A stretch of DNA of 64,000 nt from Uliginosibacterium sp. 31-16 (GCF_030730865.1 NZ_JAVALZ010000003.1:310001-374000), one strand, 5' to 3'. Shown: positions 40,240-49,658, counted from the first letter of the stretch. Numbers and translations are program-made. Notes: generated by a model not told the origin, from the sequence alone.

Positions 40240-40935
40240 TTACTTGTAAGTCACGTTCGACTTGGTGAGCTTGCAGTTGGCGGTGTTCCACTCTTCACCG
40301 ATCTTCGGCGACTCGGAACCCTTCTGCACGCCCTTGTAGGTCACACAGACCTTGGTGCCGCTCGGAACGGTGATGGAGCTGACCGTGGCCACGTCGCCAA
40401 AGTTGCTGTTGATACCCAGCACGGTGCCGGAAGACGGCTTGTTGGTGATGGTGGTGCTGCTGATCGTCACCTTGCGCGGGCCGCCATTGCTGGAGCAGTT
40501 GCCACAGGAACGATACAGCTTGCCGATGCTGGTGGCGGTGAAGCCGGAGATCTTGACCGTAGAGCCGATACCGTTGTGCTGGAAGACCTTGTCAGCTGCG
40601 TTGGCCGCCGAGCCGCCGGTCACGGTCATGGTCTTGCCCGAACCGCCCTTCATGGTGGCAGCATCTTCGCAGACGTCAGGCCACTTCACGTTGGACAGGG
40701 TGCAGGAACCTGCGCAGTGCACGCCGTCAGCGGCGGCACCCTTCTTGATCACGACGTTCTTCAGCGTGCCGCCGTCCTTGATCAGGAACACAGGCGACTG
40801 GCTTTCGGACTGGCCGTCACAGGAGGTGCCGACGGTGGCGCCACCGTAGTCCTTGGTACCGGAAATGGTGGTGGTAGCAGAAACGCTCAGAGCAGAGATG
40901 GTGAGAACGAGGCCCAACAGAAGCTTGCTATACAT
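40240..40935 (-). CDS. secreted pectate lyase, family PL3 (single domain)
   Basis: Cleaves polygalacturonate by calcium-dependent beta-elimination outside the cell. It has 231 residues with a signal peptide ending ALSVSA. PL3 family features: AADGVHCAGSCTLSNVKWPD, VCEDAATMKGG, DKVFQHNGIGSTVKI and KLYRSCGNCS. This is the cysteine-rich beta-helix seen in fungal-type and Bacillus PL3 enzymes. TTTGGAGACA precedes the ATG, like the leaders of the two other lyases. It is divergent from pectate lyase 2. No linker or binding module is present. Confidence 0.9.
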   Translation of the reverse strand: MYSKLLLGLVLTISALSVSATTTISGTKDYGGATVGTSCDGQSESQSPVFLIKDGGTLKNVVIKKGAAADGVHCAGSCTLSNVKWPDVCEDAATMKGGSGKTMTVTGGSAANAADKVFQHNGIGSTVKISGFTATSIGKLYRSCGNCSSNGGPRKVTISSTTITNKPSSGTVLGINSNFGDVATVSSITVPSGTKVCVTYKGVQKGSESPKIGEEWNTANCKLTKSNVTYK

Positions 40936-41907
40936 GTTTTTTGTCTCCAAACAAAAGTACTTCTGGTTATGTATCCCGACTGCCCGGCCAGGGGCGGGCA
41001 GCACGGGATTGCGACATCACGGTCATTATTTCGACGAGCGGTAAGAGGTTCTCTTACTGCACATCTTCGTTACATGCTGACGTTGATGTGCATGCAATCT
41101 GGCTGCTCAGACTGGCTTCGTCAAGAATAATTGCGAGATGAAAATGTCTGACAACATTGCTGAATTTGCTTTTTTTGTTATCGGTACCAGCCAGTATGTT
41201 ATCGGTTACATGCTCAAAGTTGTTGGAGCGGCCCGTCTTTGTGGGGTTTTGATAATTTGTTTGTTTGCCGGATTTTGTGGTTTTGGTTGTCAAGCCAATT
41301 TCGCTGGAGATTTTTGTTTTCGGACGAACGGTTGGCGTTTGCTGGCTGCGCAATCCGTGGTTTGCCTGTCTGGCCGCAGGTCCGCTTGCAGCATCGTCTG
41401 CATGGTGCGACAGCCGTGGCATGCATCGGCGATGCCCTTTTGATTTTATAAGTGTTTGTTTTTAAGTGGTTTAAAGACGCTTTTGGAGAGGTGTTAGGGT
41501 GGTTTTCCAGCCACAGGATGGCTGCCTTGAGATAGATGGATTTGTAGGAATTATTCTTACTTAAGTAATGGTTGTTTATCTGTCTTGTCGGGTGGGTTAA
41601 AAACCTGCCGTTTGTCGGATTCTTCCGGTTTTTTGAGTTCCGAGCCTGCGTCGCAAAAATCGCCAAGTGCATATTCATAACTAATTTGCAGCCCTTGCCA
41701 GGCGTGTTCTGGCGAACGCGTCAGCTTTTGCCAAAAGCATGTTCTGAAATTAAAAAACCTTTCAAATCAATTTGTTGTCATGCCTGCTTTCTTGATCTTC
41801 ATGTCTCTGTGCGCCAGATTTCACTGGCCTCGGGAATTTCCGGACCGGGCTCCTGCCTGGACGGGCTTGAGGCTTCACATAAACAGACATACATCAGGAG
41901 ACAGCAC
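40936..41907. other. long AT-rich intergenic region between divergent pectate lyases
   Basis: A 972-bp spacer without a supported gene. It is clearly more AT-rich than the rest of region 4. Short frames on both strands have no recognisable content or ribosome sites. It must contain both lyase promoters, and its length suggests multiple regulator sites. Confidence 0.6.
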
Positions 41908-42858
41908 ATGATTCACAAGCTCATTGGCGGCATAGCCGCCGTTCTCATGGTGGCGGGCGTGCAAGCCGCCACCGACTATCCGTCGGGCTATACCAAATGC
42001 GCCCAGAACACCGGCGCCACCTGCTCGATGTCGGGCACCCGCAATGTGGCGCTGGGCAAGTCCGGGTCCTTCGTTTATGCGGTCAAAACCGGCAGTTTTG
42101 CCTGTACCGGCTCCGCTTTCCCGAGCAACAGCTACGCCTCATCGGCCTGGTGTTCGTATGGCGCCACTGCGAGCTCCAGCAGCTCTTCATCGTCGAGCAG
42201 TTCGTCGTCCAGCTCCAGCAGCTCCAGCTCGGGTGGTTCCAGCAGTGGCGGCATTACTGGTGCGACCTGCACCTCCACCGGTTCCGTGTCGATCTCTTCG
42301 ACCATCAACGTGACCGGCACCTATGACGGTGGTTGCAAGACCTTCAACCCGACTTCCGCAATGGGCGATGGTTCGCAGGACGAATCACAGTCGCCTGCCT
42401 TCAAGATCAGCGGGGGTACGCTGCAGAACGCCATCCTCGGCAACAACGGTGTCGATGGTGTGCACTTCTACGGTGGCGGCACGCTGAAGAACTTCAAATG
42501 GACCAACATCGGTGAAGACGCCTGGACCGTCAAATCCTCCGGCACCGTGAATATCAGCGGTGTTTCGGGTTACAACGGTGAAGACAAGTTCGGTCAGGTC
42601 AATGCGGCTTCGACGGTCAATGTTTCCAACTGCATCCTGGACGGCGCAGCCAAGTTCGTGCGCCAGAATGGCGGCACGACCTTCAAGATCACGGTCAATG
42701 TCGACAAGTGCAAGATCTCGAACCTGAAGGAAGGCGTCTTCCGTTCGGACAGCTCCAGCTCGGTGGCCAAGCTGACCAACAGTGTGCTGAGCAACGCTGG
42801 CTCCCTGTGTATCGGCAAGTGGGCCAGCTGCACAGGTTCGGGCAACACGGGTAAGTAA
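41908..42858 (+). CDS. secreted pectate lyase, PL3-like, with N-terminal module and poly-Ser linker
   Basis: 316 residues: signal peptide ending GVQA (residue 20); a Cys module at about 24-84 (GYTKCAQNTGATCSMSGTR, then GSFVYAVKTGSFAC); a serine linker at about 88-115; and a PL3-like catalytic domain. The catalytic part has VDGVHFYGGGTLKNFKWTNI, GEDAWTVKS and GEDKFGQVN but lacks the disulfide cysteines of the other two lyases, so it is a divergent subgroup. CAGGAGACA lies before the ATG. Poly-Ser linkers are typical of secreted plant-wall degraders such as Cellvibrio and Saccharophagus. It is followed within 60 nt by an Asp-box lipoprotein gene. Confidence 0.87.
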   Translation: MIHKLIGGIAAVLMVAGVQAATDYPSGYTKCAQNTGATCSMSGTRNVALGKSGSFVYAVKTGSFACTGSAFPSNSYASSAWCSYGATASSSSSSSSSSSSSSSSSSSSGGSSSGGITGATCTSTGSVSISSTINVTGTYDGGCKTFNPTSAMGDGSQDESQSPAFKISGGTLQNAILGNNGVDGVHFYGGGTLKNFKWTNIGEDAWTVKSSGTVNISGVSGYNGEDKFGQVNAASTVNVSNCILDGAAKFVRQNGGTTFKITVNVDKCKISNLKEGVFRSDSSSSVAKLTNSVLSNAGSLCIGKWASCTGSGNTGK

Positions 42859-42914
42859 GTCTGTTGCAGGGCCGGCGCGCATCCCACACGCGCCAGCTGC
42901 ATTCAGGAGGGCAT

Positions 42915-45128
42915 ATGGCGCTGGTCGTATGTCCTTCTTTTTTGTGCTTGTGCCACGATGCGCTGCTGCGCATGCGTTCAGGGTTTTTTCTCATGTCGAT
43001 GGTGAAATTCATTCGGGTTTGTCGTGTGCTGTCTTTCCTGTCGGGAGTGCTGCTGGCCTGCTCGGCGCTGGCGCAATCTGCCGGAGCCTCGGCAGAGGGC
43101 ATTGCCTATGCGGCCCAGGTCATCAATCCACACTACAAAGGCATATTGCTGGAGCCCCGTTCGCAGCATCTGCTGGCTTGGGGGTCTGACGGCATGGTGC
43201 GCTACTCGGCCGATGGCCTGAGCTGGCAGGCTGCCCGAACGCCGGTGAACCGGACGCTGACCAAGATGGCCGTGCACGAACGCAGCGGCCTGTTGATTGC
43301 GGTAGGCGATCAGGGCCAGATCATTCGTTCCACGGATGCCGGGCGGAGCTGGTCGCAGGCCGATTCGGGCAGTCGCGCAGACCTGCGTGATGTGCTCGCC
43401 TTGCCTGCAGAGGACGCATGGCTGGCGCTGGGCAGCAGCGGTGTCATCCTGCGCTCGGCAGATTCCGGCGCGCACTGGCAGCCTGTGGCGAGTGGTGTGA
43501 CGCACGAGTTGCTGAGCCTGTATGCAGACCCCGTCGGAAAATTCGTGATGGCTGGCGGCGTGGAGGGCCGGCTGCTGCGCTCTACCGATGGCGGGCGCAA
43601 CTGGCAGGCATTGAAGGTTTTGACCGATACACCGGTGACAGCATTTTTCCGGCAAGGGCGCTTCCTGTTCGCGCTGAGTGCGCTGGGGCGCCTGCTGCGC
43701 TCCAGTGACGAAGGTCGCAACTGGACGCTGATCCAGACAGCTTCCAAGGGTTTCATTACCGATCATGCCTACGACCCGCGACACAGGACGCTGCTGCTGA
43801 GTACCCACATCGGAGACATTCTCCGTTCCACCGATGGCGGGCTGCGCTGGCAGGTGGAGAAAGCCAGCCGACAGGTCTACGTGACAGCGATCAATTACGA
43901 TCCGCCCAGCCGCACGTTGATCCTGAGCGCGCATCAGGGCATGGCCGCCCATTCGCCGGATGGTGGTACCAACTGGGCGCTGGGGCGGATCGCGGACAAG
44001 CCGGATTTCGACGCTGTGCTGCTGGATTCGCGGCGCGGCCTGATGCTGGGTGCGGGCGATGGCGGCCTGATGTACGTATCGACCGATCGGGGCGCCAACT
44101 GGCGCAGGCTCAGCCCGCAGCTTTCCGAATACATGAATGTGGTGACTCCTGCGCCGGATGCCCCTGCCATGCTGAGCACCGGCACGCTTGGCCTGACCCT
44201 GCGTTCGCAGGATGGCGGGCAGAGCTGGACGCCGATTCCGCTGGAGTGGCGTCAGCCCATGGTGCCAGCCAACATCCTCAGCCTGCAGACCGCGCCGGAT
44301 GGCAAGACCCTGATCGGCGCCGGCCCGCCCGGCACACTGACCCGCAGCTCCGATGGCGGGCGCAGCTGGCAGGTGGTGCATGACACCTTCTTCGAGGAAG
44401 GGGCGACCTTTCCCCAGGTGATGCTGGATGACCGGCGCGAAGCCGTGCTGAGCTTCGAGACCAAGGGCGATGTCTTCCGTTCTACAGACAACGGTGGCAG
44501 CTGGAGCAAGACCGGCGTGCCGCTGGACAAGACCCTGCTGCGCACCGGGCTGGCCAACCCGGCGGCGGGCAGCCTCGTGCTGGCTGGCAAGGGCGGGCAG
44601 ATCCTGCGCTCGACTGATCAGGGCCGCAGCTGGAGCGTGCTGGAACTGGGCGGCGACTACAACCTGTTCGGCGCCTGGCTGGACGCGCGCAGCGGCGCGA
44701 TGCTGCTGGTCGGCGAGGGCGGAGTGATCCTGCGCTCTGAGGATGGCGGCACTCGCTGGCAACGCATCGAAACCCCCGCGCCGGCAGCGACGCTGCTCGC
44801 CGTGCACGCCGATCCGGTCTCTGGCGCCTTGCTGGTCAGCGGACGGGGCGGCAGCATGTTGCGCTCCGGTGATGGCGGCAAGCACTGGCAGCAGATCGAT
44901 GCCGGTACGCAGGAGGATCTGCGCGTACTGCTGATCGAGCCGCGCAGCCAGCGTCTGATCGCCGTCGGGCGGGGCGGCACGATCCTGCGTTCGCCGGATG
45001 GCGGCCTTAGCTGGCAGCCGTTGCCCAGTCACAGCCTCGCCAATTTCCGCGCCGCCAGCTTCGATCCGGTCAGCGGGGCACTGATTGTTGTGGGCGAACG
45101 CATTGCCGTGCTGACGCCGCAAACCTGA
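42915..45128 (+). CDS. Asp-box repeat (Ycf48/sialidase-like) lipoprotein, copy 2
   Basis: A propeller protein of about 737 residues, paralogous to the one at 36111. The ATG at 42915 has AGGAGG four nt upstream. However, the signal peptide begins much later, so a start at 42993 (MSMVKFIRV) would give a normal 22-residue lipoprotein signal with lipobox GVLLAC. Asp-box blades repeat throughout, e.g. RSTDAGRSWSQ, RSTDGGRNWQAL, RSQDGGQSWTPI and RSPDGGLSWQPL. It may be co-transcribed with pectate lyase 2 (56-nt gap). No catalytic site was recognised. Function unknown; polysaccharide or envelope binding is inferred. Confidence 0.8.
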   Translation: MALVVCPSFLCLCHDALLRMRSGFFLMSMVKFIRVCRVLSFLSGVLLACSALAQSAGASAEGIAYAAQVINPHYKGILLEPRSQHLLAWGSDGMVRYSADGLSWQAARTPVNRTLTKMAVHERSGLLIAVGDQGQIIRSTDAGRSWSQADSGSRADLRDVLALPAEDAWLALGSSGVILRSADSGAHWQPVASGVTHELLSLYADPVGKFVMAGGVEGRLLRSTDGGRNWQALKVLTDTPVTAFFRQGRFLFALSALGRLLRSSDEGRNWTLIQTASKGFITDHAYDPRHRTLLLSTHIGDILRSTDGGLRWQVEKASRQVYVTAINYDPPSRTLILSAHQGMAAHSPDGGTNWALGRIADKPDFDAVLLDSRRGLMLGAGDGGLMYVSTDRGANWRRLSPQLSEYMNVVTPAPDAPAMLSTGTLGLTLRSQDGGQSWTPIPLEWRQPMVPANILSLQTAPDGKTLIGAGPPGTLTRSSDGGRSWQVVHDTFFEEGATFPQVMLDDRREAVLSFETKGDVFRSTDNGGSWSKTGVPLDKTLLRTGLANPAAGSLVLAGKGGQILRSTDQGRSWSVLELGGDYNLFGAWLDARSGAMLLVGEGGVILRSEDGGTRWQRIETPAPAATLLAVHADPVSGALLVSGRGGSMLRSGDGGKHWQQIDAGTQEDLRVLLIEPRSQRLIAVGRGGTILRSPDGGLSWQPLPSHSLANFRAASFDPVSGALIVVGERIAVLTPQT

Positions 45129-45137
45129 TCAGACGAT

Positions 45138-45172
45138 GCCTGCAGAGCCGCTTGTGGCGGCCTTCTGCAGGC
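45138..45172. repeat. intergenic hairpin repeat, copy 4
   Basis: GCCTGCAGA-GCCGC-TTGTG-GCGGC-CT-TCTGCAGGC. Relative to the copy at 4738, one stem position has changed from A-T to C-G on both arms, which keeps the pairing. Confidence 0.8.
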
Positions 45173-45225
45173 AAGCATCGCGCTCACGCGCTACACTGGA
45201 GCGTCTTCACTGACTCGGCCCCAAG

Positions 45226-45861
45226 ATGCCCACCACAAGCCGCTCTCCAGTCATCCCTCTGACGCTTGCCCTGGTTGTGCTCGCCGCGCTGCTGGGCTCC
45301 GGCATTGCACCCTTCGACCGCCTTACCTGGATCATGGAAGTCCTGCCCGCCGTCATCGCGCTGGGCGTGCTGGCCGCGACCTGGCGCCGCTACCCGCTCA
45401 CCGATCTGCTCTACGTCCTGATCGCCCTGCACGCGCTGGTGCTCATCCTCGGCGGCGCCTACACCTACGCCCGCGTGCCGCTGGGCTTCTGGCTGCAGGA
45501 TCTGTTCGAGCTCGCGCGCAATCCCTACGACCGCCTCGGCCACTTCATGCAGGGCTTCGTGCCCGCCATGGTGGCGCGCGAAATCCTGCTGCGCGGCGGC
45601 TACGTGCGTGGCCGGCGCACGGCAGCCTTCCTCTGCGTGTGCGTCGCGCTGGCCGTCAGCGCCTGCTATGAACTGATCGAATGGTGGGCCGCCGTCGCGC
45701 TCGGCCAGGGCGCCGATGAATTCCTCGGCACGCAAGGCGACCAATGGGATACGCAGTGGGACATGTTCATGGCGCTCATCGGCAGTGCCTGTGCGATGCT
45801 CCTGCTCGGGCGCTGGCATGACCGACTGCTGACGAGGTTTGGCACCGGTCAGCCGGGTTGA
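45226..45861 (+). CDS. DUF2238 (YjdF-type) integral membrane protein
   Basis: 211 residues, about six hydrophobic segments. The conserved centre reads GAYTYARVPLGFWLQD, then NPYDRLGHFMQGFVPAM, and SACYELIEWWAAVALG and GDQWDTQWDMFMALIG follow. It resembles E. coli YjdF from memory. Function is unknown. Its last 13 bases overlap the end of the convergent GH3 gene. Confidence 0.85.
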   Translation: MPTTSRSPVIPLTLALVVLAALLGSGIAPFDRLTWIMEVLPAVIALGVLAATWRRYPLTDLLYVLIALHALVLILGGAYTYARVPLGFWLQDLFELARNPYDRLGHFMQGFVPAMVAREILLRGGYVRGRRTAAFLCVCVALAVSACYELIEWWAAVALGQGADEFLGTQGDQWDTQWDMFMALIGSACAMLLLGRWHDRLLTRFGTGQPG

Positions 45862-47120
45862 TCAGGGCTGGCGGCCAGACAGCGCAGCAACGGGAAAATG
45901 TGCTCCCAATCGTAGGAAACGAGCAGGTAATCCATGCCGGCGGCGAGTGCGCGGTGCGACGAATCGCACAGGCCACGGTTGAACACCGCACCCATGGTCA
46001 TGTCATCAGTGATCAACGGGCCACGGTGTTGCCAGCCGTTGCGGATCACGCCGCCGATCACCGCCGGCGACAGCGTAGCGGGGTGCGCCGGGTCGATGTC
46101 CCGCACGACAACATGCCCGACCATCAGTAGCGCCGGCGTCTGCGCGAGGACCTCGCGAAACGGTCGCCAGTCGCGCGCTTCCAGTTCGCTGCGCGGCAGA
46201 TCGAGGCTGGCACTGAAGTGGTGGGTGTCGCCCGTCACGCTGCCTAGCCCCGGAAAATGTTTCAGTGTTGGCCGCACGCCCTGTGCCAGCAGCCCCCGGC
46301 TGTAAGCCAGTGCGACGCGCGTCACGGAGGCTGGATTGGCCGAAATCGCCCGGGTGGCGATGCGGGTGTGGAAATCCAGTGCATCCGGCGCCTGCGCCGG
46401 TTTCAGATCGACGACCGGTGAAAAATTTACTGTCACGCCCAGGCTCGCCAGCGCCTTGCCCTGTTCGGCACCATAGGCTTCGGCGCGTCGCTCGGCTTCC
46501 TCCAGTGCCACGCCCGGTTCGAGCAGGTGAGCCAGCGCCGGCTGGCGCGGCAGCGGTGGTGAGAGCCGCGAAACCGGTCCGCCTTCCTGATCGGTCGTCA
46601 CCAGCAGCGGCGGCAGCCCCGCCTCGCGGCTCAGCGCCTGCAGGTCGGCTATCTCGGCGCGCAGTTGGGCGAAGTCCTTGCCTTCGACGTTGCGCCGGGT
46701 CACAAAGATTCCGGCCACGAAACCACGCCGAACCAGCTCGCGGATCTGTTCCGGGCGCTCGTAGCCGATCACCAGATGGCGGCCGAGCCGAGAAAAATTT
46801 GCCGCGTCCGCGCCCTCGGCCGTGAGTACTGCATGCCGGTCCAGCCGGAAGGCAAGCTCGGCGAAAGTCGTGAGCCCGATTACGATGACCCAGATCAGCG
46901 CGAAGAGCGCCTGCCAACGTCGCTGCCGCGCCAGCCACAGGGAAAGGCCCAGCCCGGTCAGCGCGATGCTGCCGAGCAGCGCGGCCTCCCAGGCCCGGAT
47001 CGGCAACAGATGCGGGTCGCGCAGATGCGTGGCCCAGAACAGAGCGGTCGCGGCGAGCAGAGCGTGCAGGATCAGACCGAAGGCGAGCAGGAGGCGGTGT
47101 AGCCAGTGGGGCAGGTGCAT
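45849..47120 (-). CDS. membrane-anchored family 3 glycoside hydrolase (NagZ-like)
   Basis: 423 residues. About three membrane segments occupy the first 110 residues. A GH3 domain follows with LLVTTDQEGGPVSRL, LGVTVNFSPVVDLK, the NagZ-type KHFPGLGSVTGDTHH (catalytic Asp-x-His loop) and LITDDMTMGAV (nucleophile Asp). Normal NagZ is a soluble cytoplasmic beta-N-acetylglucosaminidase of about 340 residues that trims muropeptides. The added anchor is unusual. Orientation of the catalytic domain cannot be decided by eye. It is in a probable operon with the 298-residue gene and bioA. Confidence 0.83.
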   Translation of the reverse strand: MHLPHWLHRLLLAFGLILHALLAATALFWATHLRDPHLLPIRAWEAALLGSIALTGLGLSLWLARQRRWQALFALIWVIVIGLTTFAELAFRLDRHAVLTAEGADAANFSRLGRHLVIGYERPEQIRELVRRGFVAGIFVTRRNVEGKDFAQLRAEIADLQALSREAGLPPLLVTTDQEGGPVSRLSPPLPRQPALAHLLEPGVALEEAERRAEAYGAEQGKALASLGVTVNFSPVVDLKPAQAPDALDFHTRIATRAISANPASVTRVALAYSRGLLAQGVRPTLKHFPGLGSVTGDTHHFSASLDLPRSELEARDWRPFREVLAQTPALLMVGHVVVRDIDPAHPATLSPAVIGGVIRNGWQHRGPLITDDMTMGAVFNRGLCDSSHRALAAGMDYLLVSYDWEHIFPLLRCLAASPDQPG

Positions 47121-47123
47121 GAT

Positions 47124-48020
47124 TCAGGGTACAGATTTTTTTCTGCGACGTTGGTTGGGTGGCCCTTCATCCAGTTCGAACAGACGATTGCGCTGGGCGG
47201 TAACGTCGAAGGCGTAGCGCCGGGCGGGGATCTGCCACAACGCCGAAAGCTGGCGGGCGAAGGCGAGGGATTCTTCTTCCGTTTCTGCCTGATGCAGCAT
47301 GTTCAGGCGCGGGGCTTCGCTGTATTTCTCCAGCCCCTCGAATTCATTCGCCCGGCACAGGGCGATGTCGTAGGTCACACCTTGTTCCCAGTGCTGGTCG
47401 ATGCACACCAGCAACAACTGATCCAGCGGTAGGCTGGCGTTCCGGGTGGGCAAGCTGCCATCCGGAGACGTGAGCCCCCGGCTTGCCCCTTCGGGATCAA
47501 GCCGCCCCCCGTGGGGGTCAGGAAAGTCTTGGGGCGGCCCGGCGACTTTCCCGAAAGCCTTGCGGGCGTGCCAGGTGCGGGTGCTGAAATCCAGCCATTC
47601 GGTGAGCTGCCAGACCTTGCCGGGCGTGCGCAATTCCCGCCAGGCGGCACGCGCCATCACGCCGAGCATGATGAGGATGAAGCCGGCCAGCGTGACCGGA
47701 CGGTTGTCGGTGATATGGCGCAACCCGGCCATGATCAGCAGGGCGGGCAGCAGAGCTACGAAGGCATGGGCCAGTGCGCCGGCGATGGCGGATTTACGCC
47801 GGTCTTCCTCGGTCTGCCGCGCGTAGCCCAGCAGCAGGCGCTCGGGCAGGGGCGTACAGGCGGCGAGTACTTCTGCCGCACTGAAGCCGTAGAGCACATC
47901 GGTGCCGCCGTGGCGCTGGGAGAGTATCTCGCCGGCGGAGTAGTTCAGACCCTCCGCTGTGACGCTTGCGCCGTCGGAGCTGATTTGCGGAAGCTGACGC
48001 AGCGCAGGCTGCTCGCTCAT
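47124..48020 (-). CDS. unknown membrane protein
   Basis: 298 residues, no family recognised. Two hydrophobic segments lie near residues 85-125 (AHAFVALLPALLIMAGL and VTLAGFILIMLGVMA). The C-terminal half is soluble and ends in a basic run (NQRRRKKS). The ATG overlaps the bioA stop (ATGA). It ends 3 nt before the GH3 gene, so the three are probably co-transcribed. Confidence 0.7.
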   Translation of the reverse strand: MSEQPALRQLPQISSDGASVTAEGLNYSAGEILSQRHGGTDVLYGFSAAEVLAACTPLPERLLLGYARQTEEDRRKSAIAGALAHAFVALLPALLIMAGLRHITDNRPVTLAGFILIMLGVMARAAWRELRTPGKVWQLTEWLDFSTRTWHARKAFGKVAGPPQDFPDPHGGRLDPEGASRGLTSPDGSLPTRNASLPLDQLLLVCIDQHWEQGVTYDIALCRANEFEGLEKYSEAPRLNMLHQAETEEESLAFARQLSALWQIPARRYAFDVTAQRNRLFELDEGPPNQRRRKKSVP

Positions 48021-49333
48021 GGCACGCCAGCCAGCGTCTTGCTCAGCGCCGCCAGCGTGCGCTCGCCCAGCCACTGGCATTGCGCCTCATCCAGCACGTA
48101 GGGCGGCATCCAGTACACCGTATTGCCGATGGGCCGCAGCAGCAGGCCTTCTGCCAGGGCATGGGCGTGGAAGCCGCGTGCAAAGCCACTCTCCGGGCAC
48201 GCTACGTCGAAAGCCAGAATCATCCCTTGTTGGCGAAGGTGCTTCACGGCGGGGTGCGCAGCTATTGGCTCTGCAGCGCGAGCCAGCCAGGCGGCGCGCT
48301 GGGCGTTGGCCTCCAGTACACGCTCGTCGCGGAAGATTTCCAGCGTGGCCAGCGCCGCCGTGCAGGCCAGGGCGTTGCCGGTGTAGGAGTGCGAATGCAG
48401 AAAGCCGCGCGCCACTTCGTCGGCGTAGAAGGCCTGATAGACCGTGTCGGTGCTGAGCACCAGCGAGAGCGGCAGGTAGCCGCCGGAGATGCCTTTGGAG
48501 AGACACAGGAAATCCGGCCAAACCCCTGTGTGCTCCATCGCGAAGAACTTGCCGCTGCGCCCGCAGCCGACGGCGATTTCGTCGGCGATCAGATGCACCT
48601 CGTACTGGTCGCACAGCGCGCGGGCGCGGCGCAGGTATTCGGGGTCGTACATGGCCATGCCGGTGGCGCATTGCACTAGCGGCTCGACGATCAGCGCGGC
48701 GGTTTCGGCGTGATGCTCGGCCAGAAAATGTTCCAGTGCGGCGGCGGCGCGGATCGCCACATCAGCCGCGGATTCACCCGGCTCGGCGGCGCGCGCATCG
48801 GGCGAGGCGACGGTAGCCGCCGCGCGCACCAGCGGCGCGTAGGCTTCGCGGAAGAGCGCGATGTCGGTGACGGCCAGGGCGCCCACGGTTTCGCCGTGAT
48901 AGCTGCCGGCCAGACTCACGAAGCGGGTCTTGGCCAGGCGGCCCGTGTTGCGCCAGTAATGCACGCTCATCTTCAGCGCGATCTCGGTGGCCGAGGCGCC
49001 ATCAGACGCATAGAAGGCATGGCCCAGCGCGTGGCCGGTGAGGGCTGAGAGCTCTTCGGAGAGGCGCACCACCGGCTCGTGGGTGAAGCCGGCGAGGATG
49101 ACGTGCTCCAGCTTCTCCGTCTGCTCGCGCAGGCGCTGGTTGATGTGCGCATTGCAGTGGCCGAAGAGATTCACCCACCAGGAGCTGACTGCGTCGAGAT
49201 AGCGCTGCCCATCCTCGGCGATGAGCCACGGCCCTTCGCCGCGCGCGATCGCGATCAGCGGCAATGTTTCGTGCTGTTTCATCTGCGTGCAGGGATGCCA
49301 GACGGCGGCGAGGGAGCGCTGGAGCAGGGACAT
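48017..49333 (-). CDS. bioA: adenosylmethionine-8-amino-7-oxononanoate aminotransferase
   Basis: PLP enzyme of biotin synthesis that uses SAM as amino donor to make 7,8-diaminopelargonate. It has 438 residues. Signatures are WHPCTQMKQHE at the N-terminus, SSWWVNLFGHCNAHIN, LAGSYHGETVGAL, HLIADEIAVGCGRSG, and the PLP lysine in LCLSKGISGGYLPLS. No other bio gene lies in the window. Confidence 0.96.
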   Translation of the reverse strand: MSLLQRSLAAVWHPCTQMKQHETLPLIAIARGEGPWLIAEDGQRYLDAVSSWWVNLFGHCNAHINQRLREQTEKLEHVILAGFTHEPVVRLSEELSALTGHALGHAFYASDGASATEIALKMSVHYWRNTGRLAKTRFVSLAGSYHGETVGALAVTDIALFREAYAPLVRAAATVASPDARAAEPGESAADVAIRAAAALEHFLAEHHAETAALIVEPLVQCATGMAMYDPEYLRRARALCDQYEVHLIADEIAVGCGRSGKFFAMEHTGVWPDFLCLSKGISGGYLPLSLVLSTDTVYQAFYADEVARGFLHSHSYTGNALACTAALATLEIFRDERVLEANAQRAAWLARAAEPIAAHPAVKHLRQQGMILAFDVACPESGFARGFHAHALAEGLLLRPIGNTVYWMPPYVLDEAQCQWLGERTLAALSKTLAGVP

Positions 49334-49575
49334 GGCTTTCCGGTTGATGGCGGCAAAGCGCGCAGTCTACGGGGCTGGCGCGGAGAAGGGGAGCGCCGCG
49401 CCAACTTTTCCTGCGATCCCTGCGTGTAGGATTCGTCTTTGCCTGTTGATTCGGCCCGATTTTGCCTGCGCTTTGCATACCCCGGAAGAGTTCGCGCCGG
49501 GCGCCAGGCGAGGTGCGGTGTATCGAGGAATTTCGCGCTCCGTGGCATGCCCGATTGAACGCCCCGCAAGGCATG

Positions 49576-49610
49576 GCCTGCATAGCCGCACCTGGCAAGC
49601 CTTTTCAGGC
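49576..49610. repeat. intergenic hairpin repeat, copy 5
   Basis: GCCTGCATAGCCGC (from 49576) and CCTTTTCAGGC (to 49610) form partly paired arms like those of the copy at 45138. Confidence 0.55.
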
Positions 49611-49658
49611 AGCCTGCCGTGAGAATCACGCAGGGCGGGCCTGTCTGGGGTGTGAGCC

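Noticed and set aside
41138-41443. A 101-codon frame in the pectate lyase spacer
   Set aside because: No ribosome site, odd composition and no recognisable domain; treated as non-coding.
42169-42240. Possible tandem DNA repeat or CRISPR-like array in the serine linker
   Set aside because: There are no spacers; it is a coding linker of degenerate serine codons.
42978-45122. A 714-codon minus-strand frame over the second Asp-box gene
   Set aside because: Same reason: antisense of repeats.
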